NCBI RefSeq assembly: GCF_002215035.1
Contig: NZ_NKFP01000001.1
Coordinates: 238,501 to 302,500 of the forward strand
Source of the DNA: Leptolyngbya ohadii IS1
Lineage (GTDB): Bacteria > Cyanobacteriota > Cyanobacteriia > Elainellales > Elainellaceae
DNA length: 64,000 bases
Direction of reading: 5' to 3'
Part shown: positions 1 through 9,186 of the stretch, piece by piece
Layout of the letters: every line of letters starts with the position of its first letter
Position numbering within the stretch: the first letter of the stretch is position 1
Notes under the pieces: model-generated
The model's database searches: none
What the model was told of the DNA's origin: nothing
What the model saw: only the letters and a program-made list of their open reading frames with translations
Translations under genes and position numbers: made by a program

Positions 1-1773
1 TGGATTGAAGTGAACCACCCGGAACTTTTGCGGGGAACTGGGATCATCGATCGCCTCCAAAAACTTGACCAGTCCGTAATAGCGTCCCGTAATCTGGATC
101 GGTTCCTGAGCGATTTGCAGCGTCAGGCAATCGGCTTTGGGGATAACTCGCACGGGGTCAGGCAGTGCCACAATCACATCATCGATCGGATGTCCTGCCG
201 CCAGAGATTCCAGCGGGTCAACTAGCTGCCAGTGATTAATCCGCGTCGGGTAAACGCCGCCCTGCTGACTGTGGTACTCTGCTTCCGGACTAAAGTACAC
301 ATCTTTGGTCACGGTTTTAATGAAAGCCTGTACCTGGGGTTTAGGACTCCAGCTCAGCCACACGGTCTGCCCAACAAATTCGTCATATTCTGGGGGCGCA
401 TGATGAATCTCCATCTGCACGGATTGGGGACGACGATCGGCTTTTGCGGGTAGAATCAGCCGTCCCATCCAGGGGGCGATCGGATGGTAGCGATCGGGAG
501 ATGGCGTGATATTGAGCGGATAAAAGGCGGGGCAAGTAAACGGCGCTTCGCAGTAACGATCGTAGTTGCCCGGTTTACGAGGGGGAGCCAGTTTCGCAGC
601 GGGCAGTTCTCCCGTCAATATTTGCGATACCCAGTCGATCGTCTGCTGAAGATTGGTTCGACCATCGGGCAGCTTTTGCTGGGAGTCCATTACCCCTCCT
701 GGCACCTGATGACCCACCGGACCCAGATCAATCAGCGTCACTTTGCCCTTGCGCTTGGTGCGATTCCAGTAGGAGAGAAACATCATTTTCCAGCGACCGG
801 GAAAGAGCAGCGGACCCGCCCGTTCCACCGGATCTTTTGCTCCCACCATGTGATAGAAATGCTCCAGCTTCAGCGAATTATTGTTGCCGCTAAACACCCC
901 CGCGATCGAAATAATGTCGATCGGAGCCTGAAGCGCATCCTTGAGAAACGGAGCTGCCCCCATAGAGATCTGTCCGCCGCCGCTAAAACCAATCAGCGTA
1001 ATTGGAATGCTGCTATTCGGCTGATATCCGTGATTCAGCAAACTGTTGTAAATCACCTGAGCCGTGCCGCGATTGTAGATCGGACCATAGCGCCGATCGG
1101 CAGAAACGGACACCACAAACATATTGCGGAGGTTAATAAAAAATCCAAACAGTCCAGACGGATTGGCAGCCTGCTGATCCTCCACCCACTGCCAGAAGCG
1201 AGAAAAGGGGCGATCGTTACTGGTGAGTTCCCGATTCATAGGCGAATAGGGCATCAGTCCGCGAATAATCCGCACATCGGCGGGTAAAACTTTGCTGAGT
1301 CTATCCAGAAATTCCTCTGCATCCGGCAAATAGGTAAACTGAGACTGCCCAATTCCATCCAGATAAATGATGTAGCGAGATGCGGTTCTACTAGACGTTC
1401 CACTAGACATTTCACCAGGCATTTCATCAGACGTTCCACCAGGCATTTCATCAGACGTTCCATCGGACATTTCACCGGACATTTCACCGGACATTTCACC
1501 GGACATAGAAGTTTGTAGCCTGCCTAAATTCTTCTGCGTTTGCTCTAGCGGATCGCCATACCAGCCTGCCCACCAGCCCAACGCCTCCAGCGGCACCAGC
1601 AGCCCTGCCAGGATCAGCCCAATGATTGCCATGCCGGACAAATCAACCGCCAATCTTATAGTTGCGCTGAGCGTCCAGTAAGCAAACTCGATCGCGGGTT
1701 TCAGCAAAGGCAGCAGTAGCACCGTCCCCAGTGCCGCGAGTGCCCATAGCCCTAGCTTGACAATCCTGCTCAT
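1..1773 (-). CDS. Membrane-anchored alpha/beta-hydrolase-like protein (3' end cut by window)
   Basis: An open frame of 591 codons starts at ATG 1773 and runs off the left edge with no stop. The first 65 residues hold two hydrophobic segments (about 5-30 and 38-65). Residues about 90-130 are a low-complexity stretch built from repeats such as MSGE and SDEMPGG. A soluble domain follows. It starts near RYIIYLDGIGQSQ and contains GFSGGG at about 262-267, which fits a nucleophile elbow with Ser264. This suggests a hydrolase-fold protein held in the membrane and facing the periplasm or lumen. The start overlaps the stop of the upstream YIP1 gene (ATGA), so the two are probably translationally coupled. 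The substrate is not evident, and the catalytic Asp and His were not identified. Confidence 0.7.
   Translation of the reverse strand, partial: MSRIVKLGLWALAALGTVLLLPLLKPAIEFAYWTLSATIRLAVDLSGMAIIGLILAGLLVPLEALGWWAGWYGDPLEQTQKNLGRLQTSMSGEMSGEMSGEMSDGTSDEMPGGTSDEMPGEMSSGTSSRTASRYIIYLDGIGQSQFTYLPDAEEFLDRLSKVLPADVRIIRGLMPYSPMNRELTSNDRPFSRFWQWVEDQQAANPSGLFGFFINLRNMFVVSVSADRRYGPIYNRGTAQVIYNSLLNHGYQPNSSIPITLIGFSGGGQISMGAAPFLKDALQAPIDIISIAGVFSGNNNSLKLEHFYHMVGAKDPVERAGPLLFPGRWKMMFLSYWNRTKRKGKVTLIDLGPVGHQVPGGVMDSQQKLPDGRTNLQQTIDWVSQILTGELPAAKLAPPRKPGNYDRYCEAPFTCPAFYPLNITPSPDRYHPIAPWMGRLILPAKADRRPQSVQMEIHHAPPEYDEFVGQTVWLSWSPKPQVQAFIKTVTKDVYFSPEAEYHSQQGGVYPTRINHWQLVDPLESLAAGHPIDDVIVALPDPVRVIPKADCLTLQIAQEPIQITGRYYGLVKFLEAIDDPSSPQKFRVVHFNP
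1386..1506 (-). repeat. In-frame 12-15 bp tandem repeat inside the hydrolase gene
   Basis: On the minus strand the unit GAAATGTCCGGT and variants (GGAACGTCTGAT, GAAATGCCTGGT) repeat about nine times, always in multiples of three. They encode a Ser/Gly/Glu/Met-rich linker between the membrane segments and the catalytic domain. The three units at the 5' end are identical or nearly so, while the later ones have diverged. This looks like a recent slippage expansion that kept the reading frame. Confidence 0.85.
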
Positions 1774-2438
1774 TGCGAGTTCCTTTCCGATGGCAATCTC
1801 GATTCTGATAATCCAGTCTCCAGGAGCCGTTCTAACCCCGGCAAATCCGTGACCAAATTCGTTCCAGCGGTGCTGACTTTGAGCCACTGACCCAAGGCGG
1901 CAATTGGACGACCGATCGTGCGCTGCATCACCTGAAGCACAAACCAGCCTAAAATGCCGCACCAGAACGCCTGCCATGCGTCCACATCCGTTACCGCCGC
2001 AAAGCCACGCACAAACGCCAGCAGACTCCACAGGGACAGCACCACCTGGATCGGTACGCCAAAATAAGGTAGCGCAATCAAAAAGCTGAGGATTTGAGGC
2101 GCGGCAGCTAAACCCAGCGCATGGGAAATAGTGGAATAGCTTACAGTATGCCCAAACACAATCCGGTCAACAAGCCACACGCTCATCACCCAGAAGCCAT
2201 AGCTGAAGACAAACAGAATGGCGGCAATCAGCAGAGTCAGCAGAAACCGCAGCGGCTTGACCCGATTGATAAACAAAATAATGCTCTGCCCGATCGCTTG
2301 CGATAGCCCTGCCAGCAGCAAAACACTGAACGCGATTTGATCGGCATTGGGAAGTGATTCGATCGCCCGAAAGGTTTCAGGGTTCAGGACGATCGCGCCT
2401 CTAATGAATTCTCCGAGCGGGTGAAATGCACTGTTCAT
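1770..2438 (-). CDS. YIP1-family integral membrane protein
   Basis: This 222-residue protein has about five hydrophobic segments spread between residues 35 and 180 (for example IAFSVLLLAGLSQAIG and ILSFLIALPYFGV). It has short soluble ends. The pattern of a polytopic core with a late LSLWSLLAFVRGFAAV segment matches the bacterial YIP1 family, whose members are usually annotated as membrane proteins of unknown role. ATG at 2438 is the only sensible start. The TGA stop overlaps the ATG of the hydrolase gene at 1773, so the two gene products are likely made together. No enzymatic motif is visible. The family call rests on overall pattern rather than a signature motif. Confidence 0.65.
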   Translation of the reverse strand: MNSAFHPLGEFIRGAIVLNPETFRAIESLPNADQIAFSVLLLAGLSQAIGQSIILFINRVKPLRFLLTLLIAAILFVFSYGFWVMSVWLVDRIVFGHTVSYSTISHALGLAAAPQILSFLIALPYFGVPIQVVLSLWSLLAFVRGFAAVTDVDAWQAFWCGILGWFVLQVMQRTIGRPIAALGQWLKVSTAGTNLVTDLPGLERLLETGLSESRLPSERNSQ

Positions 2439-2539
2439 AACCCCATAGGCTACCGAACAAAAGTGACAAACTCGGATAAATTAAGCAGGAAATCAAAAAC
2501 TCCGCATACCTGTCAGCCGTTCAAGCCTGCGACAAACGA

Positions 2540-2920
2540 CTAATCTTGCCATTGAAGAATCGATCGAATCTGCTTTACCAATTCCTGTGCTTTAAAGGGT
2601 TTGGTAATGACGCCTGCGATCGGGAGCTGGGAAAATCGTTCGCGTTCTCTTGCCTGGGCTTTTGCCGTGAGCAGAATGGTGGGAATCGATCGGATGACGG
2701 GATTTTCCTGCATCTGGTGTAAAGCGGTAATACCATCCATTTCGGGCATCATCACATCGAGCAAGATTGCGTCGGGTCGCTGCGCTTCAGCGATGGCAAG
2801 CCCGGTTTTGCAGGATTCTGCCACTAAAACTTCCCAGGGTGTCATGACTTTAAAGGTAACCTGAATGACCTGACGAATACCGGGTTCATCATCAATCAGT
2901 AAAATGCGTTTCGTTGCCAT
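2540..2920 (-). CDS. Single-domain response regulator (CheY-like receiver)
   Basis: A 126-residue receiver domain with no output domain. The acidic pocket is D10-D11, the phosphoacceptor is D55 in ILLDVMMPEMDG, and the conserved lysine is K107 in VITKPFKA. The frame is open upstream to 3235, but the start is placed at ATG 2920. There the receiver fold begins (MATKRILLIDDEP) and GGAG lies about 11 bases before the start. The gene overlaps the end of the upstream kinase gene by 29 bp, so it is probably translated from the same message and phosphorylated by that kinase. It may pass the signal on by protein-protein contact. Confidence 0.9.
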   Translation of the reverse strand: MATKRILLIDDEPGIRQVIQVTFKVMTPWEVLVAESCKTGLAIAEAQRPDAILLDVMMPEMDGITALHQMQENPVIRSIPTILLTAKAQARERERFSQLPIAGVITKPFKAQELVKQIRSILQWQD

Positions 2921-5255
2921 CAACGATATTCTCCAAAACAGGTAGGGTGAAGTAAAACGTGCTGCCCTTTCCCAAGCAGCTTTCTGCCCAAATTTGTCCG
3001 CCGTGCTGCTGCACAATGCTGCGGCAAATCGCCAGTCCCAGCCCAGTGCCGCCCTTTTCCCGCGAATCGGAAGCATCAACCTGCTGAAATCGCTCAAAAA
3101 TTCGTTCAAGCTGGTCTGCTGGAATGCCGCGTCCCTGATCGACGACTCTAAAGCACAAAAACGAATCTTTCTCCCTGGCGATCGGCTCTGCGGAGAGTTC
3201 AATTGCAGAACAGGCAGGGGAAAAGCGAATGGCATTACTGAGCAGATTCGTTAAAACCTGCACAATTCGATCGGGGTCAGCCTGAATTGCATAGGGTGGG
3301 GCAGTAACCTCCAGTAAAATCCTCGATCGATTGGCAAGATCCTTCATCTGATCGATCGCCGTATGGATCAGATCCGCCGCATCGCAGGATTGCTTTTTGA
3401 TGCGAATTCGCCCGGACTCCAGCCGCTCCAGATCGAGGATATCGTTTACTAAGCGCACCAGCCGATCGACTCCCTCCGTTGCCACATGAATCATGGTCTG
3501 CCCATCCTCCGAGCTGGGATTAACGTGCCCTTCATCGAGCAGGCTCAGCGCAACCTGGATGGAGGTTAGGGGCGTTCGGAGTTCATGACTGACGACCGAA
3601 ATAAATTCTGTTTTAATTTGTTCAATCCGGTGCCGTTCGGTGACATCGCGAACCACAATTAAGGCTTCATCTTCGTTAATCGCAACAATTCTCGCCTCCT
3701 CGTAGCGAGTTTCTCCGTCAATGTCAATTTCGTATTCATAAACCTGTCGATTTCCCGTCTCGATCGCCCGCTGCACATAAATCATCCGTTGAGCAGCAGT
3801 TTTAGGCGGAAGTGTATCGTACACTGAACTACCGATGAGCTGACCGAGCGGCTTATAGGACTTCAAGCTGCCCGCTGAGATAAACAGTCGGGTTCCGTCT
3901 TTTTTAACCCGAATTAGCATATCGGGAACGGCAGCCAGAATTGCCCGGATTTCTGCTTCGCTCTGCCGCAGTTTCTCCTCAACCCGTTTGCGATCGGTCA
4001 CATCATGCACAGTGCCAAATAGCCCGATCGGGTATCCCTGCTCATTAAAAACCCCTGGTTCGCCGCGTGCCTCGACATAGCGAATTTCACCATCTGGACG
4101 AATAATTCGCAGATCGAATTCGTAGGGTTTCCCCATCACCGTTGCCTGATAAATTGCCTGATGTGTCTCAAGGTCATCCGGGTGAATATATTTCGTTAAC
4201 TCTGCGGAACTGGGTGGAGGGCAGGCAGGATCAACGCCATGAATTCGGTATATCTCCTCTGACCAGACGACTCCCGCTTCTGCCGTCCAAGACCAACTCC
4301 CCACATGGGCAAGCCGCTGTGCTTCTCGCAGGGCAGCCTCGCTACGCCGCAGTGCCTCCTCTACCTGCTTACGCTCCGTAACGTCCAGCACCGTTCCAAA
4401 CAGGCGCACCAGTTCTCCTTGCCCGTTAAATATCCCCGGCTCGACCCGCGCCTCGATAGAGCGAAGTTCACCGTCTGGACGAATGATTCGCAAATCCGCT
4501 TCAAACGAGTATCCGGCTGATGCCCGCTCTGTCAACTCCTGGTAAAGCGATCGATCCTCTGGATGGATTAAACGCTCCAGATCCGCATCCTGAGGGGGCG
4601 GTTGAGACAAATCCCAGCCATGAATGCGATAGGTTTCCTCTGACCAAAAGCTAGTTTGGGTCGATCGATCCCAGTGCCAGCTTCCCACATGGGCTATTCG
4701 CTGAGCGGTTCGCAGATCGGCTTCCTTCTGACGCAGAATTTCGATGGTTTGTTTGTACTGAGTAATTTCTAGCACAATACCGCCTACTGCAATGATCCGA
4801 TCGTGCTGATCCCGGATCGGAAAATAGGAAGTCAGCCAGTGCCGCAGCACCCCCGGTTGACTCGGCGTTGTCCCAGACACCTCCAGATTTGAGATGGATT
4901 GCCCCAACTGAATCAGAGTTTCGAGCAGCGGAGTAACCGTAGGAGCAAGATCAGGCAGTAGCTCGGCGACACTTCGACCGAGATGAAAGTCGATCGAATA
5001 GCCATTAATATCCGCCAGGGTCTGATTAATATGGAGATAGCGAAAATCAGCGTCGGCAATGAATAAGCCCACATTGGACTGGGTTGCTGCACTGAAAAAT
5101 CCGGTTAACAATTCCTCCTGCTGTACTGAAAGATCGCTGGGGGCAGAATCGCTGTTCTGCTGGCTGCTTAGCTGCTGCTTCAGCACCGCATTTTCAGCCC
5201 TAAGAGTCTGAAGTTCGGCAACTAGTTCGGCTTTAGTTTTAGCGTCGTCATTCAC
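2892..5255 (-). CDS. Hybrid-free sensor histidine kinase with four PAS domains
   Basis: A soluble 787-residue kinase with no membrane segment, so it senses cytoplasmic cues. A short coiled coil (about 6-32) leads into four PAS units (about 55-165, 185-295, 310-422 and 435-545). The second and third are close duplicates (both contain AHVGSW, IRPDGE and FGTV.DVT). The HisKA domain carries H557 in SVVSHELRTPL. The ATPase domain has the N box around N670-N674, DQGRGIP at 706-712 and GGTGLGLAI near 736. The start is GTG 5255, preceded by a strong AAGGAGGG Shine-Dalgarno site. The next gene downstream is the receiver protein it probably phosphorylates. Confidence 0.92.
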   Translation of the reverse strand: MNDDAKTKAELVAELQTLRAENAVLKQQLSSQQNSDSAPSDLSVQQEELLTGFFSAATQSNVGLFIADADFRYLHINQTLADINGYSIDFHLGRSVAELLPDLAPTVTPLLETLIQLGQSISNLEVSGTTPSQPGVLRHWLTSYFPIRDQHDRIIAVGGIVLEITQYKQTIEILRQKEADLRTAQRIAHVGSWHWDRSTQTSFWSEETYRIHGWDLSQPPPQDADLERLIHPEDRSLYQELTERASAGYSFEADLRIIRPDGELRSIEARVEPGIFNGQGELVRLFGTVLDVTERKQVEEALRRSEAALREAQRLAHVGSWSWTAEAGVVWSEEIYRIHGVDPACPPPSSAELTKYIHPDDLETHQAIYQATVMGKPYEFDLRIIRPDGEIRYVEARGEPGVFNEQGYPIGLFGTVHDVTDRKRVEEKLRQSEAEIRAILAAVPDMLIRVKKDGTRLFISAGSLKSYKPLGQLIGSSVYDTLPPKTAAQRMIYVQRAIETGNRQVYEYEIDIDGETRYEEARIVAINEDEALIVVRDVTERHRIEQIKTEFISVVSHELRTPLTSIQVALSLLDEGHVNPSSEDGQTMIHVATEGVDRLVRLVNDILDLERLESGRIRIKKQSCDAADLIHTAIDQMKDLANRSRILLEVTAPPYAIQADPDRIVQVLTNLLSNAIRFSPACSAIELSAEPIAREKDSFLCFRVVDQGRGIPADQLERIFERFQQVDASDSREKGGTGLGLAICRSIVQQHGGQIWAESCLGKGSTFYFTLPVLENIVDGNETHFTD

Positions 5256-5312
5256 CCCAAACCCTCCTTTATCCTCTGTCCCTAGTTCGCCTGCATTACG
5301 TATTTCTGTATT

Positions 5313-6068
5313 CTAACCGCCCCCAGGCGGGTCAGTTTTCTGCTGGTCAATTGGGATGAGGATATGAAATGTGCTTCCCTGCTCTAACTGACTTTCGACC
5401 CATATTTTCCCCTGATGCTGCTGAATAATTTTTTGGCAAATTGACAGCTCTAACCCCAGTCCGCTATGGGTGCGATCGTCTTCGTCCTCAACCTGGTAAA
5501 AGGGCTGAAAAATCCGCTTTAGCGCGGCTTCAGGAATTCCCGTGCCCTCGTCTTGGACAGAAATCAGCACACCAGGGACATGGATAATATTTCGGCTGTC
5601 TTCCAGATTCAGCAGCAATAGGGTAATTCCAATTTTGCGGTTAGGTGGAGAAAACTTGATCGCATTGTGCAGCAGATACGAGAAGGCACGGCTGAGGTAA
5701 TGTTGGTCTGCATCAACGGGAATCCAGGTGGGCGTACTGAGAGAAATCTGAATCTGCCCTTGATTAGCAAAAGACTGTAGCATCTCGATCGATCGATGAA
5801 TAATCGGCACCAGATTACAGGGCTGCTTGAACACGCTTTGGGTGCTCTGGGTCAGTTCACACCAGTCCAGCAGGGTTTCAATCAGGTGCGCCAGACGATC
5901 GGCACTGTCCACTGCCAAGGTTAGAAGGGCTTCAATTTCTAGCAGGTCTGTGTCCTGGTAATGTTGGAGGAGTTCGAGTGAGCTACGCAGCGACGTAATA
6001 GGTGTGCGCAGTTCATGATTGAGTAAAGATAACACTTGCTCGATTGGCGTTTCAGACGAGTTAACCAC
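5313..6068 (-). CDS. Short histidine kinase lacking a sensor domain
   Basis: A 251-residue protein made only of a HisKA helix pair (H18 in SLLNHELRTPITSL) and an ATPase domain. The ATPase domain shows LLHNAIKFSP as N box, VQDEGTGIP as G1 and HSGLGLELSICQ as G2. With no sensor domain it must take its input from a partner, or act as a cognate kinase or phosphatase for the downstream receiver. The likely start is GTG 6068 with AAGGA a few bases upstream. It is 57 bp upstream of the four-PAS kinase on the same strand, so the three genes form one signalling operon. Confidence 0.85.
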   Translation of the reverse strand: MVNSSETPIEQVLSLLNHELRTPITSLRSSLELLQHYQDTDLLEIEALLTLAVDSADRLAHLIETLLDWCELTQSTQSVFKQPCNLVPIIHRSIEMLQSFANQGQIQISLSTPTWIPVDADQHYLSRAFSYLLHNAIKFSPPNRKIGITLLLLNLEDSRNIIHVPGVLISVQDEGTGIPEAALKRIFQPFYQVEDEDDRTHSGLGLELSICQKIIQQHQGKIWVESQLEQGSTFHILIPIDQQKTDPPGGG

Positions 6069-6085
6069 CCCTCGTTCCTTCTCTT

Positions 6086-6153
6086 AAAGACAGATGGGCA
6101 AAGACAGATTGGTACTGAAAGATAGATCGGCACTGAAAGACAGATTGGTACTG
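6086..6153. repeat. 18-bp degenerate tandem repeat (3 full units plus a partial)
   Basis: Units at 6100-6117, 6118-6135 and 6136-6153 follow AAAGACAGATTGGTACTG. The first and third are identical and the middle one differs at three positions. A shorter related copy precedes them. They lie in the 5' region just upstream of the short histidine kinase gene. Confidence 0.9.
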
Positions 6154-6382
6154 AAAAAATAAGGCTGACCTTGAAGAGACTGATTAGCAGGATTGATGCA
6201 ACTAATCCTCTGACGGTATAGATTACCTTTAAAAAGTGCAAATAACGTGCAACTAATCGCCGATTGTGATATTTGACATCAGTGTTAGGGAGCAGTGGCA
6301 AACCTCAGATCGGGTTGCAGATCAATTGGCACCAGTTTGTTACTTTATTCCTATACTCTAGATAAATTTGTATTGTTTCAGT

Positions 6383-6622
6383 ATGAATGTTTTACTCGCG
6401 GCGAAATCCACGATCGCCCAAGCTCAGCAGCCCTCCCAACAGTCCCAGCTAGCCAATCCGCTGATTAATCAGAACGGACAGGATATCATCTATCTGGGCA
6501 TGGGATTGATGGCGATCGTCGTCATTCTCGTCATTGGGCTGCTGAGCCGTCGCATGGAATATGCGATCGTGTTTTCGCTGATTCTCGCCGCCGTGATTAT
6601 TGTTCTGGTGACGCTGGTTTAG
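6383..6622 (+). CDS. Small two-helix membrane protein, function unknown
   Basis: A 79-residue protein starting at ATG 6383. An in-frame TTG at 6368 is less likely. The first 40 residues are Gln/Ser-rich (AQAQQPSQQSQLANPL). Two hydrophobic segments follow, LGMGLMAIVVILVIGLL and IVFSLILAAVIIVLVTLV, separated by a short basic turn (SRRMEY). This predicts a helical hairpin in the membrane. HIP1-like GCGATCG sites sit inside the frame, as expected for resident coding DNA. The N-terminal part could be a signal region. No family was recognised. Confidence 0.55.
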   Translation: MNVLLAAKSTIAQAQQPSQQSQLANPLINQNGQDIIYLGMGLMAIVVILVIGLLSRRMEYAIVFSLILAAVIIVLVTLV

Positions 6623-6630
6623 TGGCGAGG

Positions 6631-6660
6631 AATGTGTAAGATTGAAATGTGTAAGATTGA
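6631..6660. repeat. Perfect 15-bp tandem duplication
   Basis: AATGTGTAAGATTGA occurs twice back to back, beginning 8 bp after the stop codon of the small membrane protein gene. Confidence 0.95.
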
Positions 6661-6693
6661 TAGGTCTTACGAAGGGTAAATGCGATCGATATT

Positions 6694-8010
6694 CTAAGCG
6701 GTGAGATTCCGTCTGGTTCGCAGCACCAGGGATTCCACAATAAAGCAGACCGCCAGAAAGGTAAAAAACAGTACAGCGGCAACGGGCTGCGTGGTAATCA
6801 GGCTTTGCAGGAAGATTACGCCGACCGCCACAATACTAACGATACCCAACAAAATCAGCAGGCGAGAACCGCCCGTTTCATCGGCTCGGCGATAATGGGC
6901 ACAATGCACGGCTAAATAGCAAGTCAGAAAGGTGATGCTGGTAACGGAGGCGATCGCCCCCAGAGACAGGAAATTCACCAGCACCAGAATTGCCGCTAGA
7001 GAAAGCACAAAACCAAAGGTTGCCTGATGCCAGACTTTGCGATTAAACCGCTGCGGCAGTTGTCCCAGGGTTGCCTGAACATAGGAGGTATTGAGTTCGC
7101 CAAATAAGTTAGAGTTCAAGGCAGAAGCGGTTGCCAGCAGGGCAGCGATCGACAGCACCCAAAATCCAGCTTGTCCAAAGACGGGTAGAGCGGCGTATGC
7201 TAATACCGTTTCTTTGTACTTCATTACCGCATCGGCGGACAGGTTGCCAAACACGGCGAAACCAATGCCGATATAAAGCACCATGACAATCCCGATCGCG
7301 CTAAACATCGCCGCTGGAACGGTTCGGGAGGGATTCGGCACATCTGCCCCCGCGTTGGTAATAATGCCAAACCCGGCGTATGCCAGGAAGGTCAGCCCCA
7401 GGGTTGCCACTATATCTCCTGAATGAATTGAAGGATTGCTGGCGGTCAGCAGGCTAGGATCGATTCGCACGAGGGCAACCAGCATAAATACTATCAAAAT
7501 CGTCATCTTCACCAGAACGATCACGGTTTCCAGCCGACCGACACCGCTGACACTCACCGCATTCACAAACGCCAGCAGCAGGACGATCGCACAGGCGAAA
7601 ATATTCACCCAGATCCCGGCTTTGTTTGCGCCAAAAAATAGCTCAGCGGCGTAGTGCCCGAAAGTTTTGGCAACCATTGCCGAGGCAACCACCAGCGTCA
7701 CGTAGAACATCAGGGAGAGGGTTCCCGCTAGCACCCCATCCCCAAAGCCCTGCACCAAAAATTCCACAATGCCACCGTTGGACGGATACTTTGCGCCCAT
7801 CTTCGCATAGGAATATCCGGCAAGCAGCGCCACAATGCCCGACAGCACAAATGAAATAATCGTCGCCGAGCCAATCTGCTCGCCCACCAGTCCCAGCAGC
7901 GCAAAAATGCCTGCCCCCACCATTGAGCCAATCCCGATCGACACAATCGCCCAGAAGCCCATCGGTTTAGCCGATCGCTGATGTTCCGGTTGATGTTCTG
8001 TTAGCGTCAT
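6694..8010 (-). CDS. ybaT: APC-family amino acid permease, YbaT type
   Basis: A 438-residue polytopic transporter of about 12 membrane segments. The N-terminal APC signature is VSIGIGSMVGAGIFALLG. Further blocks are YPSNGG, GVGRLE, TFLAYAGFG and ALLATASALNSNLFG. These blocks match my recollection of E. coli YbaT closely, where the gene also lies beside a glutaminase (YbaS). It follows glsA by only 30 bp on the same strand and ends the gadB-gadC-glsA operon. The likely job is amino acid uptake or exchange, plausibly glutamine supply for the deamidation route. The substrate is inferred from context and not from sequence. Confidence 0.8.
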   Translation of the reverse strand: MTLTEHQPEHQRSAKPMGFWAIVSIGIGSMVGAGIFALLGLVGEQIGSATIISFVLSGIVALLAGYSYAKMGAKYPSNGGIVEFLVQGFGDGVLAGTLSLMFYVTLVVASAMVAKTFGHYAAELFFGANKAGIWVNIFACAIVLLLAFVNAVSVSGVGRLETVIVLVKMTILIVFMLVALVRIDPSLLTASNPSIHSGDIVATLGLTFLAYAGFGIITNAGADVPNPSRTVPAAMFSAIGIVMVLYIGIGFAVFGNLSADAVMKYKETVLAYAALPVFGQAGFWVLSIAALLATASALNSNLFGELNTSYVQATLGQLPQRFNRKVWHQATFGFVLSLAAILVLVNFLSLGAIASVTSITFLTCYLAVHCAHYRRADETGGSRLLILLGIVSIVAVGVIFLQSLITTQPVAAVLFFTFLAVCFIVESLVLRTRRNLTA

Positions 8011-8040
8011 AAAATTCCTCGCCTTGTCTCATGAAAAGGG

Positions 8041-8988
8041 TTAACCAGGCGCAAAAATGTTGAGCTTAAGCTGTTGACTGATATACTCCGCCGCCAGTTG
8101 ACCCCTCACACTATTTCCGGCTTCATCCAGCGGGGGCGAAAATGCTGCGATCGCCAGTTTTCCCGGTGCAACGGCAAGAATACCGCCTCCCACACCGCTC
8201 TTACCCGGTAGCCCTACCGAATAGAGCCAGTCTCCCGAAGCCGTGTAGAGTCCTTCCATCATCATTTCTGACAGAATATGGGGAACGTTTGCGGATTGAA
8301 CGATGCGCTCCTTCGTTACCGGATTGATACCGCCATTGGCTAACGTTGCGCCCATAATGGCGAGATCTTTAGCGGTAATCAGCGTAGAACATCCTCGCGT
8401 GTAGATATCGCAGGCTTCGATCGGATCGCTGTACATTGCGCCCGAACTGTACAGAATCCAGGCAATCCCGCGATTGTGAAAATTCGTGGTTTGCTCAGAT
8501 TGATTGACTTCTTGACTGAGGCTAATTCGCCGTCCCGCAAAACGGCTCTGCATGTTGAGGATCTGCCGCCACCGATCTTCTGCGTCTTTGCCCTGCACCA
8601 AACTTGCGGTAGACATTGCCCCGGCATTCACCAGCGGACTGAGTGGCTTACCGTTATGCAGAGCGAGTGCCATCACGGAGTTAAACGGTAGTCCAGTTGG
8701 GTCAGCCCCCACTTTTTCTCGCAATGCCTCCGCACCAATTTGCTCAATCACTAACGCTAAAGTGAATACTTTAGAGATTGATTCGATCGCAAATTCGTAG
8801 GACGTATCTCCAACTTCAATCACAGTTCCATCGATGAAACCAACTGCAATCCCAAAAAGATGGGACGGGACACTCGCAAGATACGGAATATAGCTGGCAT
8901 TCTTGCCGTCATTGTTACCAGAGAACTGTTTGTGAGCTGCTTCGATCGCTAAACTCACAGCCTGAGAAGCGGGAGGGGATGCAATCAT
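8041..8988 (-). CDS. glsA: Glutaminase A
   Basis: A 315-residue serine-dependent glutaminase of the beta-lactamase-like fold. It hydrolyses glutamine to glutamate and ammonia in the cytoplasm. The S-x-x-K motif is S70-I-S-K73 within FAIESISKVFTLA, the substrate Asn is N121 in LVNAGAMST, and the C-terminal KSGVGGG motif is present. Length is normal for the family (about 310). It sits 30 bp upstream of the YbaT-type permease and 198 bp downstream of gadC. This suggests it feeds glutamate to the decarboxylase and releases ammonia that itself takes up protons. ATG 8988 is the first start in frame. Confidence 0.95.
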   Translation of the reverse strand: MIASPPASQAVSLAIEAAHKQFSGNNDGKNASYIPYLASVPSHLFGIAVGFIDGTVIEVGDTSYEFAIESISKVFTLALVIEQIGAEALREKVGADPTGLPFNSVMALALHNGKPLSPLVNAGAMSTASLVQGKDAEDRWRQILNMQSRFAGRRISLSQEVNQSEQTTNFHNRGIAWILYSSGAMYSDPIEACDIYTRGCSTLITAKDLAIMGATLANGGINPVTKERIVQSANVPHILSEMMMEGLYTASGDWLYSVGLPGKSGVGGGILAVAPGKLAIAAFSPPLDEAGNSVRGQLAAEYISQQLKLNIFAPG

Positions 8989-9186
8989 AGTTTAATGACG
9001 ATTAACAAACGATTAGAGTATTGGTACAGAATGCTTTAAGCAGATACCCCGTTGGTGTGGCAGAGGTAGGGGCAGGTTGGGCAGAGAGTTTATCAGTCTC
9101 CCCCAGAGCATTGCAGCAAAACCCGCCCTTACAGTCGTCATCCAACAGTCATTCAACAACCAGGAATTCCTGCCTCTCCTTGCCGA

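Noticed and set aside
484..1287. A 267-codon frame on the plus strand
   Set aside because: It lies opposite the membrane hydrolase, which has an intact fold pattern, nucleophile motif and coupled start. The plus frame has no protein-like pattern.
6086..6153. 18-bp units as a small CRISPR array
   Set aside because: The units are adjacent with no spacers between them, and no cas gene is in the window.
8989..9186. Possible glutamine riboswitch before glsA
   Set aside because: The spacer lacks the conserved glnA-type core and any clear hairpin set.
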